The notes: generated from the sequence alone by a model not told the origin. Positions 13,867-23,287 are shown, counted from the first letter of the stretch. The stretch: DNA of 30,365 nt from a virus (IMGVR_UViG_3300017917_001379:1-30365); one strand, 5' to 3'. Program-made: numbers and translations.

Positions 13867-14394
13867 ATGGCCACAGGACAAACTACAATTTATGAATTAC
13901 CATATCCACTTTCTGGAGATCCAGTAAATGTTCATGGAGATATTCAAGATTTATCAGAAAGATTAGAAACAATATTATCTACTATTGGTACCCCATTTAT
14001 TTCACATGAAGTAAGAAATATAAGTGGTTCATCAATTTCAAAGGGTACACCAGTTTATATCACTGGATATTCTACAAAAACAACAATAGATAAATGTGAC
14101 TCAGATAATTTAGAAACATTTCCAGTTTTTGGATTAATGGCAGCAACTACTGCTAATAATAATGATGGCGTTGTAATTATTTCTGGAGTATTTAGTAATA
14201 TTAATACATCATCCTTTACTGCTGGAGATATATTATATGTTGCTAATGGTGGAGGATTGACAAATTCTCAACCCGCAACTGGATCTGGAGCTATTGGTAT
14301 TGTTGCATATTCAAATGCTTCAAATGGAATTATAATTGTTGGACAGCCAAAAGGTAATGGTACTTGGGGATCACTGAAAGCAGGTTTAGCATAA
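13867..14394 (+). CDS. tail appendage protein (175 aa)
   Basis: After an N-terminal helix (about 22-40) the protein has V-R-N-I-S-G-S-S-I-S-K-G-T-P-V-Y-I-T-G-Y, an element recurring in phage tail and fibre proteins of beta type. G-L-M-A-A-T-T and G-D-I-L-Y-V-A-N-G-G-G-L-T follow. The element resembles a small beta-barrel module in tail proteins, where it may form a hub or fibre base. It leads a three-gene coupled unit with an RGDT protein. The exact virion role is not shown. Confidence 0.62.
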   Translation: MATGQTTIYELPYPLSGDPVNVHGDIQDLSERLETILSTIGTPFISHEVRNISGSSISKGTPVYITGYSTKTTIDKCDSDNLETFPVFGLMAATTANNNDGVVIISGVFSNINTSSFTAGDILYVANGGGLTNSQPATGSGAIGIVAYSNASNGIIIVGQPKGNGTWGSLKAGLA

Positions 14395-14810
14395 TGGCAA
14401 CTTATAGAGGTTCTGGATCTGGAACATATGATATTGGAGAAAAACCTCCATTTGTAAATTGGACATTTGTAAAAGGAGATACTGCATCTTTTAAAGTTTA
14501 TGTAACTGATGATGCCAGGGTACCTTTAAACATTGCTGATTGGACAATCAGTATGCAAATTAAAAGACCCACTACTGATCCAGTAGTATCTGGAGAAATA
14601 ACAGATACAGCAACATTATTATATACTTTAACTCCAGAAGCAGATGAAGATGATGCTGCAGGAGAATTTACTGTATCATTAACTGCAGCACAAACTGCTG
14701 CATTACAAACAGATGATATTTTTGATATTGAATTATCTTTACCAGCAGATCAAATTGTTTGGACAGTTGCTCAAGGCAAACTAATAGTTCTTGAGGATGT
14801 AACAGCATAA
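14394..14810 (+). CDS. RGDT-motif (BppU-like) appendage protein, copy 3
   Basis: From the coupled ATG at 14394 (TAATG) the product is 138 residues. The first 30 are Gly-Ser-Pro-rich, then N-W-T-F-V-K-G-D-T-A-S-F-K-V-Y opens a beta-sandwich like those at 4610 and 5851, with Lys in place of Arg in the motif. The end V-W-T-V-A-Q-G-K-L-I-V-L-E-D-V parallels the ends of the others. It shares its stop with the start of the 14810 partner. Likely a baseplate-type subunit; the three copies may form different layers or attach different fibres. Confidence 0.64.
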   Translation: MATYRGSGSGTYDIGEKPPFVNWTFVKGDTASFKVYVTDDARVPLNIADWTISMQIKRPTTDPVVSGEITDTATLLYTLTPEADEDDAAGEFTVSLTAAQTAALQTDDIFDIELSLPADQIVWTVAQGKLIVLEDVTA

Positions 14811-15034
14811 TGGCATCTGTTGCTATTTATGATAATAGTCCAGTATTAACACAAAAAATAGAAAGATCGGATTATTCAATAACAAAATTTAAAACAGGTA
14901 AAAGAATATCTGTTATAGAAGAAATACTTCCATTTAGAATTAGATTTACTGCTATACAAATTCCAGGGGTAGGTCCAAATAATATACCACCAATTCCATT
15001 ACAGGTTAGTGGTGTTTCTAACTATATTTTGTAG
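14810..15034 (+). CDS. RGDT partner small protein (74 aa)
   Basis: The ATG overlaps the upstream stop (TAATG). The product starts M-A-S-V-A-I-Y-D-N-S-P-V-L, similar to the 5005 and 6213 partners. It is basic in the middle (K-F-K-T-G-K-R-I) and ends with Pro-rich and hydrophobic residues. It is the third example of an RGDT protein followed by a small partner. Function unknown; strand exchange or anchoring of a fibre is possible. Confidence 0.55.
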   Translation: MASVAIYDNSPVLTQKIERSDYSITKFKTGKRISVIEEILPFRIRFTAIQIPGVGPNNIPPIPLQVSGVSNYIL

Positions 15035-15042
15035 AAAATCTG

Positions 15043-15051
15043 TGATATAAT
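15043..15051 (+). promoter_or_regulatory. extended -10 promoter, leaderless unit at 15058
   Basis: TGATATAAT ends six bases before ATG 15058. The predicted mRNA has no leader. Confidence 0.72.
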
Positions 15052-15057
15052 TTCACC

Positions 15058-15504
15058 ATGGCCAGATTATCTATAGCTTCTGTAAAAACAAAATTCCAGA
15101 CAGGGGATCGTCCTAGTCAAGAAGACTATGAGGATTTAATTGATACCGTTTCAGGTCAAGCTACAGATCTTGGCACAAGCGGTAATAATGAAAATACAAT
15201 TACAGGAATTGAAAATGCAACTGTAGTTGATAACTTTGATGCAACTGCATGGAGAATGATTAAATATTTAATCTCTATTGCTAAAACTTCATCAGGTGAT
15301 AATAAATATTATGCAACAGAATTGACCATACTAATTGATGGTACAAATGTAAATGTATCTGAGTATGGAACAATAGACAATGATGGGAATATTGGCACCA
15401 TTAGCGTCTCTAAAGTAGGGTCTACAGTTAATTTAACAGTAACCCCTGCAGTGGGTATAACGCCTATTACAGTACGTTACGCACGTATTGGTTTAAAGGC
15501 TTAA
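15058..15504 (+). CDS. short fibre protein with shared C-terminal domain
   Basis: The 148-residue protein has an N-terminal segment M-A-R-L-S-I-A-S-V-K-T-K-F and a helical linker. Its C-terminal beta domain of about 75 residues (A-T-E-L-T-I-L-I-D-G-T-N ... T-I-S-V-S-K-V-G-S-T-V-N-L-T-V-T) is similar to the C-terminus of the 15518 fibre (E-V-L-V-T-L-D-A-S-D-N ... S-N-V-R-L-R-V-T). This suggests a short partner fibre carrying the same tip. It is followed after 13 bases by the longer fibre gene, which has AAGGAGATA in front. Confidence 0.65.
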   Translation: MARLSIASVKTKFQTGDRPSQEDYEDLIDTVSGQATDLGTSGNNENTITGIENATVVDNFDATAWRMIKYLISIAKTSSGDNKYYATELTILIDGTNVNVSEYGTIDNDGNIGTISVSKVGSTVNLTVTPAVGITPITVRYARIGLKA

Positions 15505-15517
15505 CTAAGGAGATAAA

Positions 15518-17754
15518 ATGGCAACAGTCGCAAAAGACTTTAAGGTTAAAATGGTCTGATTGTTGAAGGTTCAACAGGTACCATCAACGGATCAAACATT
15601 TTAACTGAGGCATCAACTGAATTCCTTCAAGATACTATTGGATCAATGGTTGATGGTAGTACACAAACAAATATTACTGTTACATATGATGATTCAACTG
15701 GAAAGTTGAACTTTGTAGCAGAAAATGGAGTCGCAGATTCAACAACAGATAACTTGACTGAAGGCTCAACAAATAAATATTTTACAGATGAAAGAGCACA
15801 GGATGCTGTAGGTAATGCAGTTGGAACTGGTCTTGAATACAATGACACAACTGGTGCAATTGGAATTACTTCATCAGTAACAACCAACTCTGGCTCACAA
15901 ACTCTTACTAATAAAACAATTAGTGGATCAAATAATACAATTTCAAATATTGGAAATTCATCACTTACAAATTCATCTATAACAATTAATGGATATGAAA
16001 TTTCACTTGGTGGATCAGCAACATACGGAACAGATAATATTTCTGAAGGTACAACAAATAAGTACTTTACAGACGAAAGAGCACAAGATGCAATTGGTAC
16101 AGCCATTGCAAATGGTACTCAAACAAATATTACAGTTACCTATGACGATACAACAAACTCGCTATCGTTTAACGCATCAGGAGGAGTTTCAAGTTTAACT
16201 GGAACTGCAAATGAAGTTGAAGTTTCTTCTTCAACAGGTGCAGTTACAATTGGTCTTCCAGACAATGTAACTCTTGCTGGAAATCTTACAATTAATGGAA
16301 CACCAACAGATGCACATCATGCTGCTACTAAAGAATATGTTGATGCCTCTACTGCTGGACTCAATGTTCATGAATCAGTACGAGCAGCAACTACTGCTAA
16401 TATTAACTTAGCAAACGCTCTTGAAAATGGAGATACTCTTGACGGAGTAACGCTTGCTACTGGTAATCGTGTTCTTGTTAAAAATCAAACAACAAAAACA
16501 GATAATGGTATTTATGTTGTTCAAGCATCTGGTGCAGCAGTTCGTGCAGCAGACTATAATACTGCAGGAGAAGTAGATGCTGGTGACTTTGCATTCGTTG
16601 AAGAAGGTACTGTTAACGGTAAAACTGGCTGGGTACAAACAAACAAGATTACAACATTAGGTTCTGATGATATTGAATTCACACAGTTCTCTGGTGCTGG
16701 TACATACCTTGCTGGAACTGGTCTTACTCTTACAGGAAATTCGTTCAGCATTGATTCAACAGTAACTACAAACTCTGGTACACAGACTCTTAGTAACAAA
16801 ACTCTTACAAGTCCAACGGTATCGGGATTATATCTATCAGATAATAATATTATTGTTGAAGGTACAAATGACGTTAATGAAACAACACTTACATTTACAG
16901 ATCCTACACAAGATAATTTAATCACATTTAAGGATGCTACTGGTACAGTTGCATTCACATCTGATATTCCATCAAGTACTGATGGACTTTCAGAAGGCTC
17001 TACAAATAAGTATTTTACGGATGAACGTGCACAAGATGCAGTAGCAACCGCTATTGCAGCAGGAACTCATTCTAATATCACAATTACTTATGATGATGAA
17101 AATAATAAATTTACATTTGCTGCTGAAAATGGTGTAGCAGATTCTACAACAGATAATTTAACTGAAGGTACAACAAACCTTTATTTTACAAATGAAAGAG
17201 CAGAAGATGCTGTAGGTGGAATGGTTACATCTAATACAGAAACAGGTATTAGTGTTACATATGATGACACAACTGGCAAACTTAACTTTGCAGTTGATGA
17301 TCAATTCCCAAGCAAATCAACAACAAACCTTGCTGAAGGTACAAATCTATACTTCACAAATGAACGTGCAGTAACTGCTCTTGAGGCAGTTATTCCAAAC
17401 TTTACATCAATTGATATTAATAATGTTGCAACTCAGGTTGCTGCCATAACGTCAGTTGCTACAGCAAGTCAGGTAACTGCATATCAGTTTGCTAAAGCAA
17501 ATTATCGTTCTGCAAAATTCTTAGTAAAAGCACAAACTGCAACACATACAGAATTATCTGAAGTTCTTGTAACACTCGATGCTTCTGATAATGTTGCAAT
17601 TACAGAGTATGCAATTGTTGGAACTAATGGCAATCTTGTAGATGTGACTGCAGATGTTAGTGGATCAAATGTAAGACTTCGTGTAACAACTATTAATAAT
17701 AATACAGATGTTACAGTAGTCGGAACATTAATTGCTGCAACAACATTACCATAA
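15518..17754 (+). CDS. long repeat-containing tail fibre, one-base frameshift
   Basis: From ATG 15518 (SD AAGGAGATA) the frame reads M-A-T-V-A-K-D-F-K-V-K and stops after 13 codons. Adding one A to the A-run at 15548-15551 restores N-G-L-I-V-E-G-S-T and the full 745-residue protein. The restored start matches the gene at 17772 (M-A-T-V-D-K-D-F-K-V-K-N-G-L). The protein has five copies of a T-N-x-Y-F-T-x-E-R-A element (roughly 80-600), L-T-N-K-T repeats, a 144-residue block shared with the 18277 fibre, and the tip domain seen at 15058. If the shift is real, only M-43-type internal starts (15646) give protein without the docking N-terminus. Confidence 0.78.
16321..16752 (+). repeat. duplicated fibre block, copy A
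   Basis: Codes for a 144-residue block (A-A-T-K-E-Y-V-D to N-S-F-S-I) that aligns without gaps to copy B at 19654-20085; by hand count 119 of 144 residues are identical. Confidence 0.85.
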
Positions 17755-17771
17755 TAGATTAGGAATAGGAA

Positions 17772-18233
17772 ATGGCAACAGTAGACAAAGACTTTAAAGT
17801 AAAAAATGGTCTTAATGTTACTCTAGGTGGTACATTTGGAGGAACAGTCACTGTTGCCACTCCTACAGAAAATTCACATGCTGCAACAAAATTATATGTT
17901 GATACATTAACTGGAACAGTTATAGTTGATTCAGGTGCAAACAATCCTGTTTCTGGAACAAATGGTGAATTATTTTTAAATACCACAGAAAATAGAATAT
18001 ATTTTTATTATAATAGCGCATGGTATTCTTTAGCTTTGGTTCAAGATACATTAGATTTGCCACAACATATTCACGATACAGCAATCGATGGCACTGGTTT
18101 AATAGTTTCTACATTCAAAGATGCTGGAGTTATTACAGAAGCAGTATCTGAATCAGAAGATGCTGGGTATTACAATACTAACTCATGGTCTGTTACATGG
18201 GATGGTGGAATTTCAACAGATAATTTTAACTAA
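17772..18233 (+). CDS. tail fibre-associated protein (153 aa)
   Basis: It begins M-A-T-V-D-K-D-F-K-V-K-N-G-L-N-V, nearly identical to the intended start of the 15518 fibre. A segment of the type H-A-A-T-K-L-Y-V-D-T-L-T-G follows, like a piece of the duplicated fibre block. The remainder is beta-rich with N-G-E-L-F-L-N-T-T-E-N-R-I-Y-F-Y-Y. It looks like a second, shorter fibre or an adaptor docking at the same N-terminal site. It starts 17 bases after the 15518 gene with a weak AGGAATAGGAA ribosome site. Trimerisation and a virion role are inferred. Confidence 0.66.
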   Translation: MATVDKDFKVKNGLNVTLGGTFGGTVTVATPTENSHAATKLYVDTLTGTVIVDSGANNPVSGTNGELFLNTTENRIYFYYNSAWYSLALVQDTLDLPQHIHDTAIDGTGLIVSTFKDAGVITEAVSESEDAGYYNTNSWSVTWDGGISTDNFN

Positions 18234-18238
18234 TTAAC

Positions 18239-18247
18239 TGGTATAAT
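18239..18247 (+). promoter_or_regulatory. extended -10 promoter of Mtd_N fibre
   Basis: TGGTATAAT lies 29 bases before ATG 18277, with AGGAGG at 18266-18271. This leader is about 23 bases and uses a ribosome site, unlike the leaderless units. Confidence 0.68.
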
Positions 18248-18276
18248 ATGAAAAGAAAATGTCATAGGAGGAACTA

Positions 18277-21084
18277 ATGGCAACAAGAATGCAACAGCGC
18301 AGAGGAACCGCTACACAGTGGACTACTGCCAATCCAATTCTCAATGCTGGTGAAATTGGTTTTGAATCAGATACAAATAAATTTAAGATTGGTGATGGAA
18401 CCAATAACTGGGCAAATCTAGCATATTTTGCTGACGTAGATACCCTTGGTACAGCACTTGCAGGTGATTATTTAGAATTAACAGATGTTGGTGTAGCAAA
18501 TGGTGTTGTTGGATTAGACTCAAGCCTAAATGCTGTAGTTCCTGGAGCTTCCATTATTGTTGAAGGCTCAACAGCAAATGCTTATGAAACAACTCTTACT
18601 GTTACAGACCCAACAGCAGATCGTACAATTACATTTCCAGATTCTAATGGTACAGTAGTTCTATCTGACGGTAGCGGAAATGTAACTGTTTCTGGTAACT
18701 TAACAGTTAGTGGAACAACTACAACCGTAAATAGCACTGAAGTAAATATTGTTAATTCATTTACATTTGAAGGAACGACTGCAGATGCCTATGAGACAAC
18801 ATTAACAGTAACAGATCCTACCGCTGATCGTACAATTACTCTTCCAGACGCAAGCGGTACAGTAGTTCTTACAACTACACTTGATGAAATGGCACAAGAT
18901 GCAGTTAACTCTGCAATTGTTGCAGGTGTTGGTTTAGATAAGACATATGATGATAATGGAAATACTATCACTCTTGATATTGATTCCACAGTCACAACAA
19001 ATTCTGGATCACAGACTTTAACAAATAAGACAATTAACCTTAGTTCAAATACTTTATCTGGTACAACAGCAGAGTTTAATTCTGCCCTTTCAGATGGAGA
19101 TTTTGCAACTACAGCTGGTTCAGCAACACTAACTAATAAAACAATTAGTGTAGATAATAATACAGTATCTGGAATTGCTGCATCAAGCTTTGTTCTTTCA
19201 GACGCTTCTGGAAATATTGATGGATCTGCTTCACAAAAAGCAATTCCATCTGGAATAGTAGTTGGTACAAGTGATAGTCAAACACTTACAAATAAGACAA
19301 TCAACCTTACAAGTAATACTTTATCTGGTACAACTGCTGAATTTAATACAGCATTATCAGATGCAAACTTTGTAACAACTGGTGATACAGGAACTGTTAC
19401 AAGCACAATGATTGCTGACGGCACCATAGTTGATGGAGATATTAATGCGTCTGCAGCAATTGCCCTAAGCAAATTGGCTACAGATCCTCTTGCTCGTGCT
19501 AACCATACTGGTACACAAACAGCAAGCACAATATCTGATTTTGATACACAAGTTAGAACTTCAAAAGTAACAGATTTAACAGCTCCTACAGGCTCATTCT
19601 CAATGAATAGCCAAAAGATTACAAATCTTGCAACACCTACTGCAGATACAGATGCTTCTACAAAAGCATATGTTGATGCTGCAACTGCAGGATTAAATGT
19701 TCATGCTTCTGTAAAAGCAGCAACTACTGCTAACGTAAATCTTAATAATGCACTTGAAAATGGAGATACTCTTGATGGAGTAACTCTTGCAACTGGCAAC
19801 CGTGTTCTTGTTAAGAACCAAAATACAGCAGCAGACAATGGTGTTTATGTTGTTCAGGCAAACGGTGCAGCAGTTCGTGCAACAGACTATGACTCAACTC
19901 CAGAAGTAGATGCTGGTGACTTTATATTCGTAGAGTCTGGTACAGTAAATGGAAAAACTGGCTGGGTACAGACAAATGTCATCACTACAATTGGATCTGA
20001 TGATATTGCATTTACTCAATTCTCAGGTGCTGGTACATATTCGGCGGGTACAGGATTAACACTAACTGGTACAACATTTAGTATTAATACAGGTACAACA
20101 GTAGATTTAAATACTGCACAAACCCTTACAAATAAAACAGTTAACCTAACAAGCAATACATTGTCAGGTACAACGGCTCAGTTTAATACAGCATTATCTG
20201 ATGGAGATTTTGCTACTCTTGCGGGTACAGAAACATTAACTAATAAAACCTTGACAAGTCCTACATTAACAACTCCAGCACTTGGAACTCCATCTGCTGC
20301 TGTTCTTACCAACGCAACTGGTCTTCCAATTAGCACTGGTGTTAGCGGTCTCGGAACTGGCGTAGCAACAGCACTTGCAGTAAACGTAGGATCCGCTGGA
20401 GCACCAGTAGTAAACGGTGGAGCATTAGGCACACCTTCAAGTGGTACTCTTACAAATGCAACAGGACTTCCAGTTAGTGGTATAACATCATCAACCACAC
20501 AAGCCCTTGGTCTTGGAAGTATTGAGCTAGGACATGCCACAGATACAACGATTGCTCGTGGATCTGCTGGTGTTGTAACAATTGAAGGTGTAAATGTTGT
20601 TACTACATCTTCTACAGATACACTTACCAATAAGACTCTTACAAGCCCAACTGTTAATACACCAACATTAACACTTGCTACATCTTCATCTACAACAGAT
20701 GCTCGTATGTCATGGGATACAACAAATAAAAAGATACAGGTTGGTAACGGTACAACAGCAGTTGATTTCCCATCATCTAACTTAACTACAAATGCTCAAA
20801 CAGCATCTTATACACTTGTTCTAGCAGATAAAGATAAGTTGGTAGAAATGAACGTAGCATCTGCTAACAATTTAACAGTTCCATTAAATTCTTCAGTTGC
20901 TTTCCCTACTGGAACACAGATACATATCTTACAGACTGGTGCTGGACAAACAACAGTAGTAGCTACTGCTGGTGTAACAATTAACTCTGCAATAGGATTA
21001 AAGTTCCGTGCTCAATGGTCATCATGTACTCTAATTAAGAGAGCTACAGATACATGGGTACTAGTTGGAGATACTGCAGCATAG
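18277..21084 (+). CDS. long tail fibre with Mtd-like N-terminal domain
   Basis: The 935-residue fibre starts [15 protein letters not shown], then [10 protein letters not shown] and K-I-G-D-G-T-N-N-W. This is the recognisable Mtd_N attachment domain of tropism determinants and similar fibres. Next come two [11 protein letters not shown] elements, six T-L-T-N-K-T repeats, three N-T-L-S-G-T-T-A elements, the duplicated block (about 460-603) and a knob (about 820-935) shared with the 6782 fibre. It is probably the main receptor-binding fibre. The terminator after it ends the transcript. There is no sign of a variable repeat/reverse transcriptase system here. Confidence 0.85.
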   Translation: MATRMQQRRGTATQWTTANPILNAGEIGFESDTNKFKIGDGTNNWANLAYFADVDTLGTALAGDYLELTDVGVANGVVGLDSSLNAVVPGASIIVEGSTANAYETTLTVTDPTADRTITFPDSNGTVVLSDGSGNVTVSGNLTVSGTTTTVNSTEVNIVNSFTFEGTTADAYETTLTVTDPTADRTITLPDASGTVVLTTTLDEMAQDAVNSAIVAGVGLDKTYDDNGNTITLDIDSTVTTNSGSQTLTNKTINLSSNTLSGTTAEFNSALSDGDFATTAGSATLTNKTISVDNNTVSGIAASSFVLSDASGNIDGSASQKAIPSGIVVGTSDSQTLTNKTINLTSNTLSGTTAEFNTALSDANFVTTGDTGTVTSTMIADGTIVDGDINASAAIALSKLATDPLARANHTGTQTASTISDFDTQVRTSKVTDLTAPTGSFSMNSQKITNLATPTADTDASTKAYVDAATAGLNVHASVKAATTANVNLNNALENGDTLDGVTLATGNRVLVKNQNTAADNGVYVVQANGAAVRATDYDSTPEVDAGDFIFVESGTVNGKTGWVQTNVITTIGSDDIAFTQFSGAGTYSAGTGLTLTGTTFSINTGTTVDLNTAQTLTNKTVNLTSNTLSGTTAQFNTALSDGDFATLAGTETLTNKTLTSPTLTTPALGTPSAAVLTNATGLPISTGVSGLGTGVATALAVNVGSAGAPVVNGGALGTPSSGTLTNATGLPVSGITSSTTQALGLGSIELGHATDTTIARGSAGVVTIEGVNVVTTSSTDTLTNKTLTSPTVNTPTLTLATSSSTTDARMSWDTTNKKIQVGNGTTAVDFPSSNLTTNAQTASYTLVLADKDKLVEMNVASANNLTVPLNSSVAFPTGTQIHILQTGAGQTTVVATAGVTINSAIGLKFRAQWSSCTLIKRATDTWVLVGDTAA
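19654..20085 (+). repeat. duplicated fibre block, copy B
   Basis: The 144-residue block matches copy A at 16321-16752 over its full length without gaps. DNA between the copies is also similar enough to allow recombination. Confidence 0.85.
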
Positions 21085-21135
21085 TACTTATAAAAAAGTA
21101 AAGTACTCAATCTAAACTAAAGGTTGAATAAGTTT

Positions 21136-21165
21136 AAACCCCTTGAAATATAGGGGTTTTCTTAT
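21136..21165 (+). terminator. rho-independent terminator after fibre gene
   Basis: AAACCCCT (21136-21143) and AGGGGTTT (21152-21159) form a perfect eight-pair stem around an eight-base loop, followed by a T-rich run. A weaker AGTACTT/AAGTACT stem lies just upstream at about 21084-21109. Confidence 0.88.
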
Positions 21166-21176
21166 TTATAATTTTG

Positions 21177-21185
21177 TGCTATACT
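21177..21185 (+). promoter_or_regulatory. extended -10 promoter of RNR gene
   Basis: TGCTATACT sits just after the terminator. The seventh base after it (21192) is the first base of the hairpin at 21192-21210. A second TATAAT at 21214-21219 is closer to the gene but lacks the TGN. Confidence 0.6.
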
Positions 21186-21191
21186 TGTACT

Positions 21192-21210
21192 ACTTTACAA
21201 ATTGTAAAGT
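21192..21210 (+). promoter_or_regulatory. 5'-terminal hairpin of RNR mRNA
   Basis: ACTTTACAA A TTGTAAAGT is a perfect nine-base inverted repeat about one base, best read as a seven-pair stem with a five-base loop. It begins at the predicted start point of the RNR transcript. An operator role is also possible. Confidence 0.55.
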
Positions 21211-21246
21211 TCTTATAATATTTTTAGTGGAAGGTTTTAATTTTAA

Positions 21247-23277
21247 ATGTCAGATGTATTTTCTTTTCATTTATTGGATGAGTTTGTAAATAAATATAAA
21301 AATGTAGAGTCTCCTTTTGGTTTTACCGACGCAGGTGGTAACTCTTTAGGAGAAATAACATTTATTCGTACTTATTCAAGAGTAAAAGAAAATGGTACAA
21401 AAGAACGTTGGCATGAAGTTTGTAGACGTGTAATTGAGGGTATGTATTCTGTACAAAAAAATCATGCTAAAGAAAATCGCCTTCCATGGAATGATAATAA
21501 AGCTCAAAAATCTGCTCAAGAAGCATATGACAGAATGTTTAATCTTAAATGGACACCCCCAGGACGTGGACTATGGGCTTTTGGTACCCCTATGACCATG
21601 GCTAAACGCAATTCTGCAGCCTTACAGAACTGTGCTATGGTTTCTACCAGGGATATTGATAGAAACGATCCTGGAGCCCTTTTTGGCTGGGTTATGGATG
21701 CTTTAATGCTTGGGGTAGGGGTAGGGTTTGATACCTTGGGTCAAGAAAAGGGTATGGAAATATATCCTAATATTTCAGAAGAAATAACATATGTAATTCC
21801 TGATACTAGAGAAGGATGGGTAGAATCTGTAAGATTACTACTTAATTCATATTTAAAACCAAATCAGGCTAAGATTAATTTTGATTATTCTGAAATAAGA
21901 CCATTGGGAGCACCAATTAAAGGTTTTGGCGGTACCGCTTCAGGTCCAGCACCATTAATTAAATTACATGATAATTTACGTATTGTAATTGGAAATAGAG
22001 CAGGGCAAACATTAGATTCTCGTGCAATTGTTGATATTGTAAACTTAATTGGTACTTGTGTTGTTGCTGGTAATGTTCGTCGTTCTGCAACGCTTGCACT
22101 TGGAAATCCAGAAGATCAAGATTTTATTAATTTAAAAAATGCAGAAGTATTTCCTGATAGAAATTCATTTGATTCAGAAAATCCTGGATGGGCATGGATG
22201 AGTAATAACTCTATATCCGCAACTGTAGGAACAAAGTATGAAGATTATGTTGATTTAATTTCTAATAATGGTGAGCCAGGATTTATTTGGCTTGATGTTG
22301 CTCGTAATTATGGTCGTCTTGCAGATCCTGCAGATGGAAAAGATTATCGTGTAATGGGATTTAATCCATGTGCAGAACAACCATTAGAGTCATATGAGCT
22401 TTGCACATTGGTTGAAGTACATTTAAACCGTCATGAATCTAAAGAAGACTTTTTGCGTACATTAAAGTTTGCATATTTATATGGTAAAACAGTTACTCTT
22501 GTTCCAACACATTGGCAAATTACAAATGGTATTATGCAACGAAATCGTCGTATTGGAACATCTCTAACTGGTATTGCATCTTTTGCAGATCAAAAAGGAT
22601 TACCCGCAGTTCGTGAATGGATGGATGAAGGATATAAAACAATTCGTAAATATGATCACTCATATTCTGAGTGGCTGTGTGTTCGTGAATCTATTCGTGT
22701 AACAACTGTAAAACCTTCAGGATCTGTATCATTGCTATCTGGAGCAACTCCAGGAGTTCACTGGGGTCCAGGAGGAAACTTTTTCCTTCGTGCAATTCGT
22801 TTTGGTAATCAAGATCCTATGATTCATTTATTTAAAGCTGCAGGGTATAAGATGGAAGCAGATCTAGTATCTGCAAATACAACAGTAGTATATTTCCCAG
22901 TACATTCTGGACATGCAAGATCTGAAAAAGATGTAACACTATTTGAAAAAATTGGTCTTGCTGCAACAACACAAAAATATTGGTCAGATAATGGTGTCTC
23001 TGTAACTTTGTCATTTGATAAAGAGTCTGAAACAAAGCATATTGCTCCAGCATTACATATGTATGAAGGTCAGTTAAAGGCAGTCTCATTTTTACCTATG
23101 GGTAATATGACATATCCTCAACAACCTTATACTCAAATTACTAAAGAAGAATATAATTCATATATTGGACAAATTAAAAAGATTGATTGGTCTGCAATAT
23201 ATGATGGTATTGATAATTTAGAGGCTGCTGGAGAGGCATACTGTACTACAGATTCTTGTGAAATAAAAATCTCATAA
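21247..23277 (+). CDS. class II B12-dependent ribonucleoside-triphosphate reductase
   Basis: The 676-residue enzyme resembles the monomeric adenosylcobalamin-dependent RTPR of lactobacilli. It would make dNTPs for phage replication from host ribonucleotides using host B12. N-P-C-A-E-Q-P-L-E at 373-381 has Asn373, the thiyl Cys375 and Glu377. Cys129 (Q-N-C-A-M-V) and Cys386 form the redox pair, and Cys666 and Cys671 in Y-C-T-T-D-S-C are the C-terminal shuttle cysteines. K-P-S-G-S-V-S at 489-495 is also typical. All expected catalytic residues are present. It is a single-gene unit between a terminator and a promoter, placed inside the virion genes. A GGAAGG ribosome site lies about 12 bases upstream. 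Confidence 0.95.
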   Translation: MSDVFSFHLLDEFVNKYKNVESPFGFTDAGGNSLGEITFIRTYSRVKENGTKERWHEVCRRVIEGMYSVQKNHAKENRLPWNDNKAQKSAQEAYDRMFNLKWTPPGRGLWAFGTPMTMAKRNSAALQNCAMVSTRDIDRNDPGALFGWVMDALMLGVGVGFDTLGQEKGMEIYPNISEEITYVIPDTREGWVESVRLLLNSYLKPNQAKINFDYSEIRPLGAPIKGFGGTASGPAPLIKLHDNLRIVIGNRAGQTLDSRAIVDIVNLIGTCVVAGNVRRSATLALGNPEDQDFINLKNAEVFPDRNSFDSENPGWAWMSNNSISATVGTKYEDYVDLISNNGEPGFIWLDVARNYGRLADPADGKDYRVMGFNPCAEQPLESYELCTLVEVHLNRHESKEDFLRTLKFAYLYGKTVTLVPTHWQITNGIMQRNRRIGTSLTGIASFADQKGLPAVREWMDEGYKTIRKYDHSYSEWLCVRESIRVTTVKPSGSVSLLSGATPGVHWGPGGNFFLRAIRFGNQDPMIHLFKAAGYKMEADLVSANTTVVYFPVHSGHARSEKDVTLFEKIGLAATTQKYWSDNGVSVTLSFDKESETKHIAPALHMYEGQLKAVSFLPMGNMTYPQQPYTQITKEEYNSYIGQIKKIDWSAIYDGIDNLEAAGEAYCTTDSCEIKIS

Positions 23278-23278
23278 C

Positions 23279-23287
23279 TGATATAAT
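23279..23287 (+). promoter_or_regulatory. extended -10 promoter with short leader
   Basis: TGATATAAT lies 17 bases before ATG 23305, with AAGGAG just before the start. Predicted leader about 11 bases. Confidence 0.66.

Noticed and set aside
18248-18277. Nine-codon leader ORF ending in TAATG at the fibre start
   Set aside because: Its ATG directly follows the -10 hexamer and so lies before the predicted start point; not transcribed.
20178-20630. Minus-strand open frame opposite the fibre gene
   Set aside because: Repetitive fibre codons keep the reverse frame open; no promoter or ribosome site.
18277-21084. Diversity-generating retroelement acting on the Mtd-like fibre
   Set aside because: No reverse transcriptase and no template repeat seen in the window; only the N-terminal domain is Mtd-like.
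21214-21219. TATAAT as the main RNR promoter
   Set aside because: It lacks TGN and a -35 at good distance; the TGCTATACT at 21177 fits the local pattern and the hairpin position better. It could still act as a secondary promoter.
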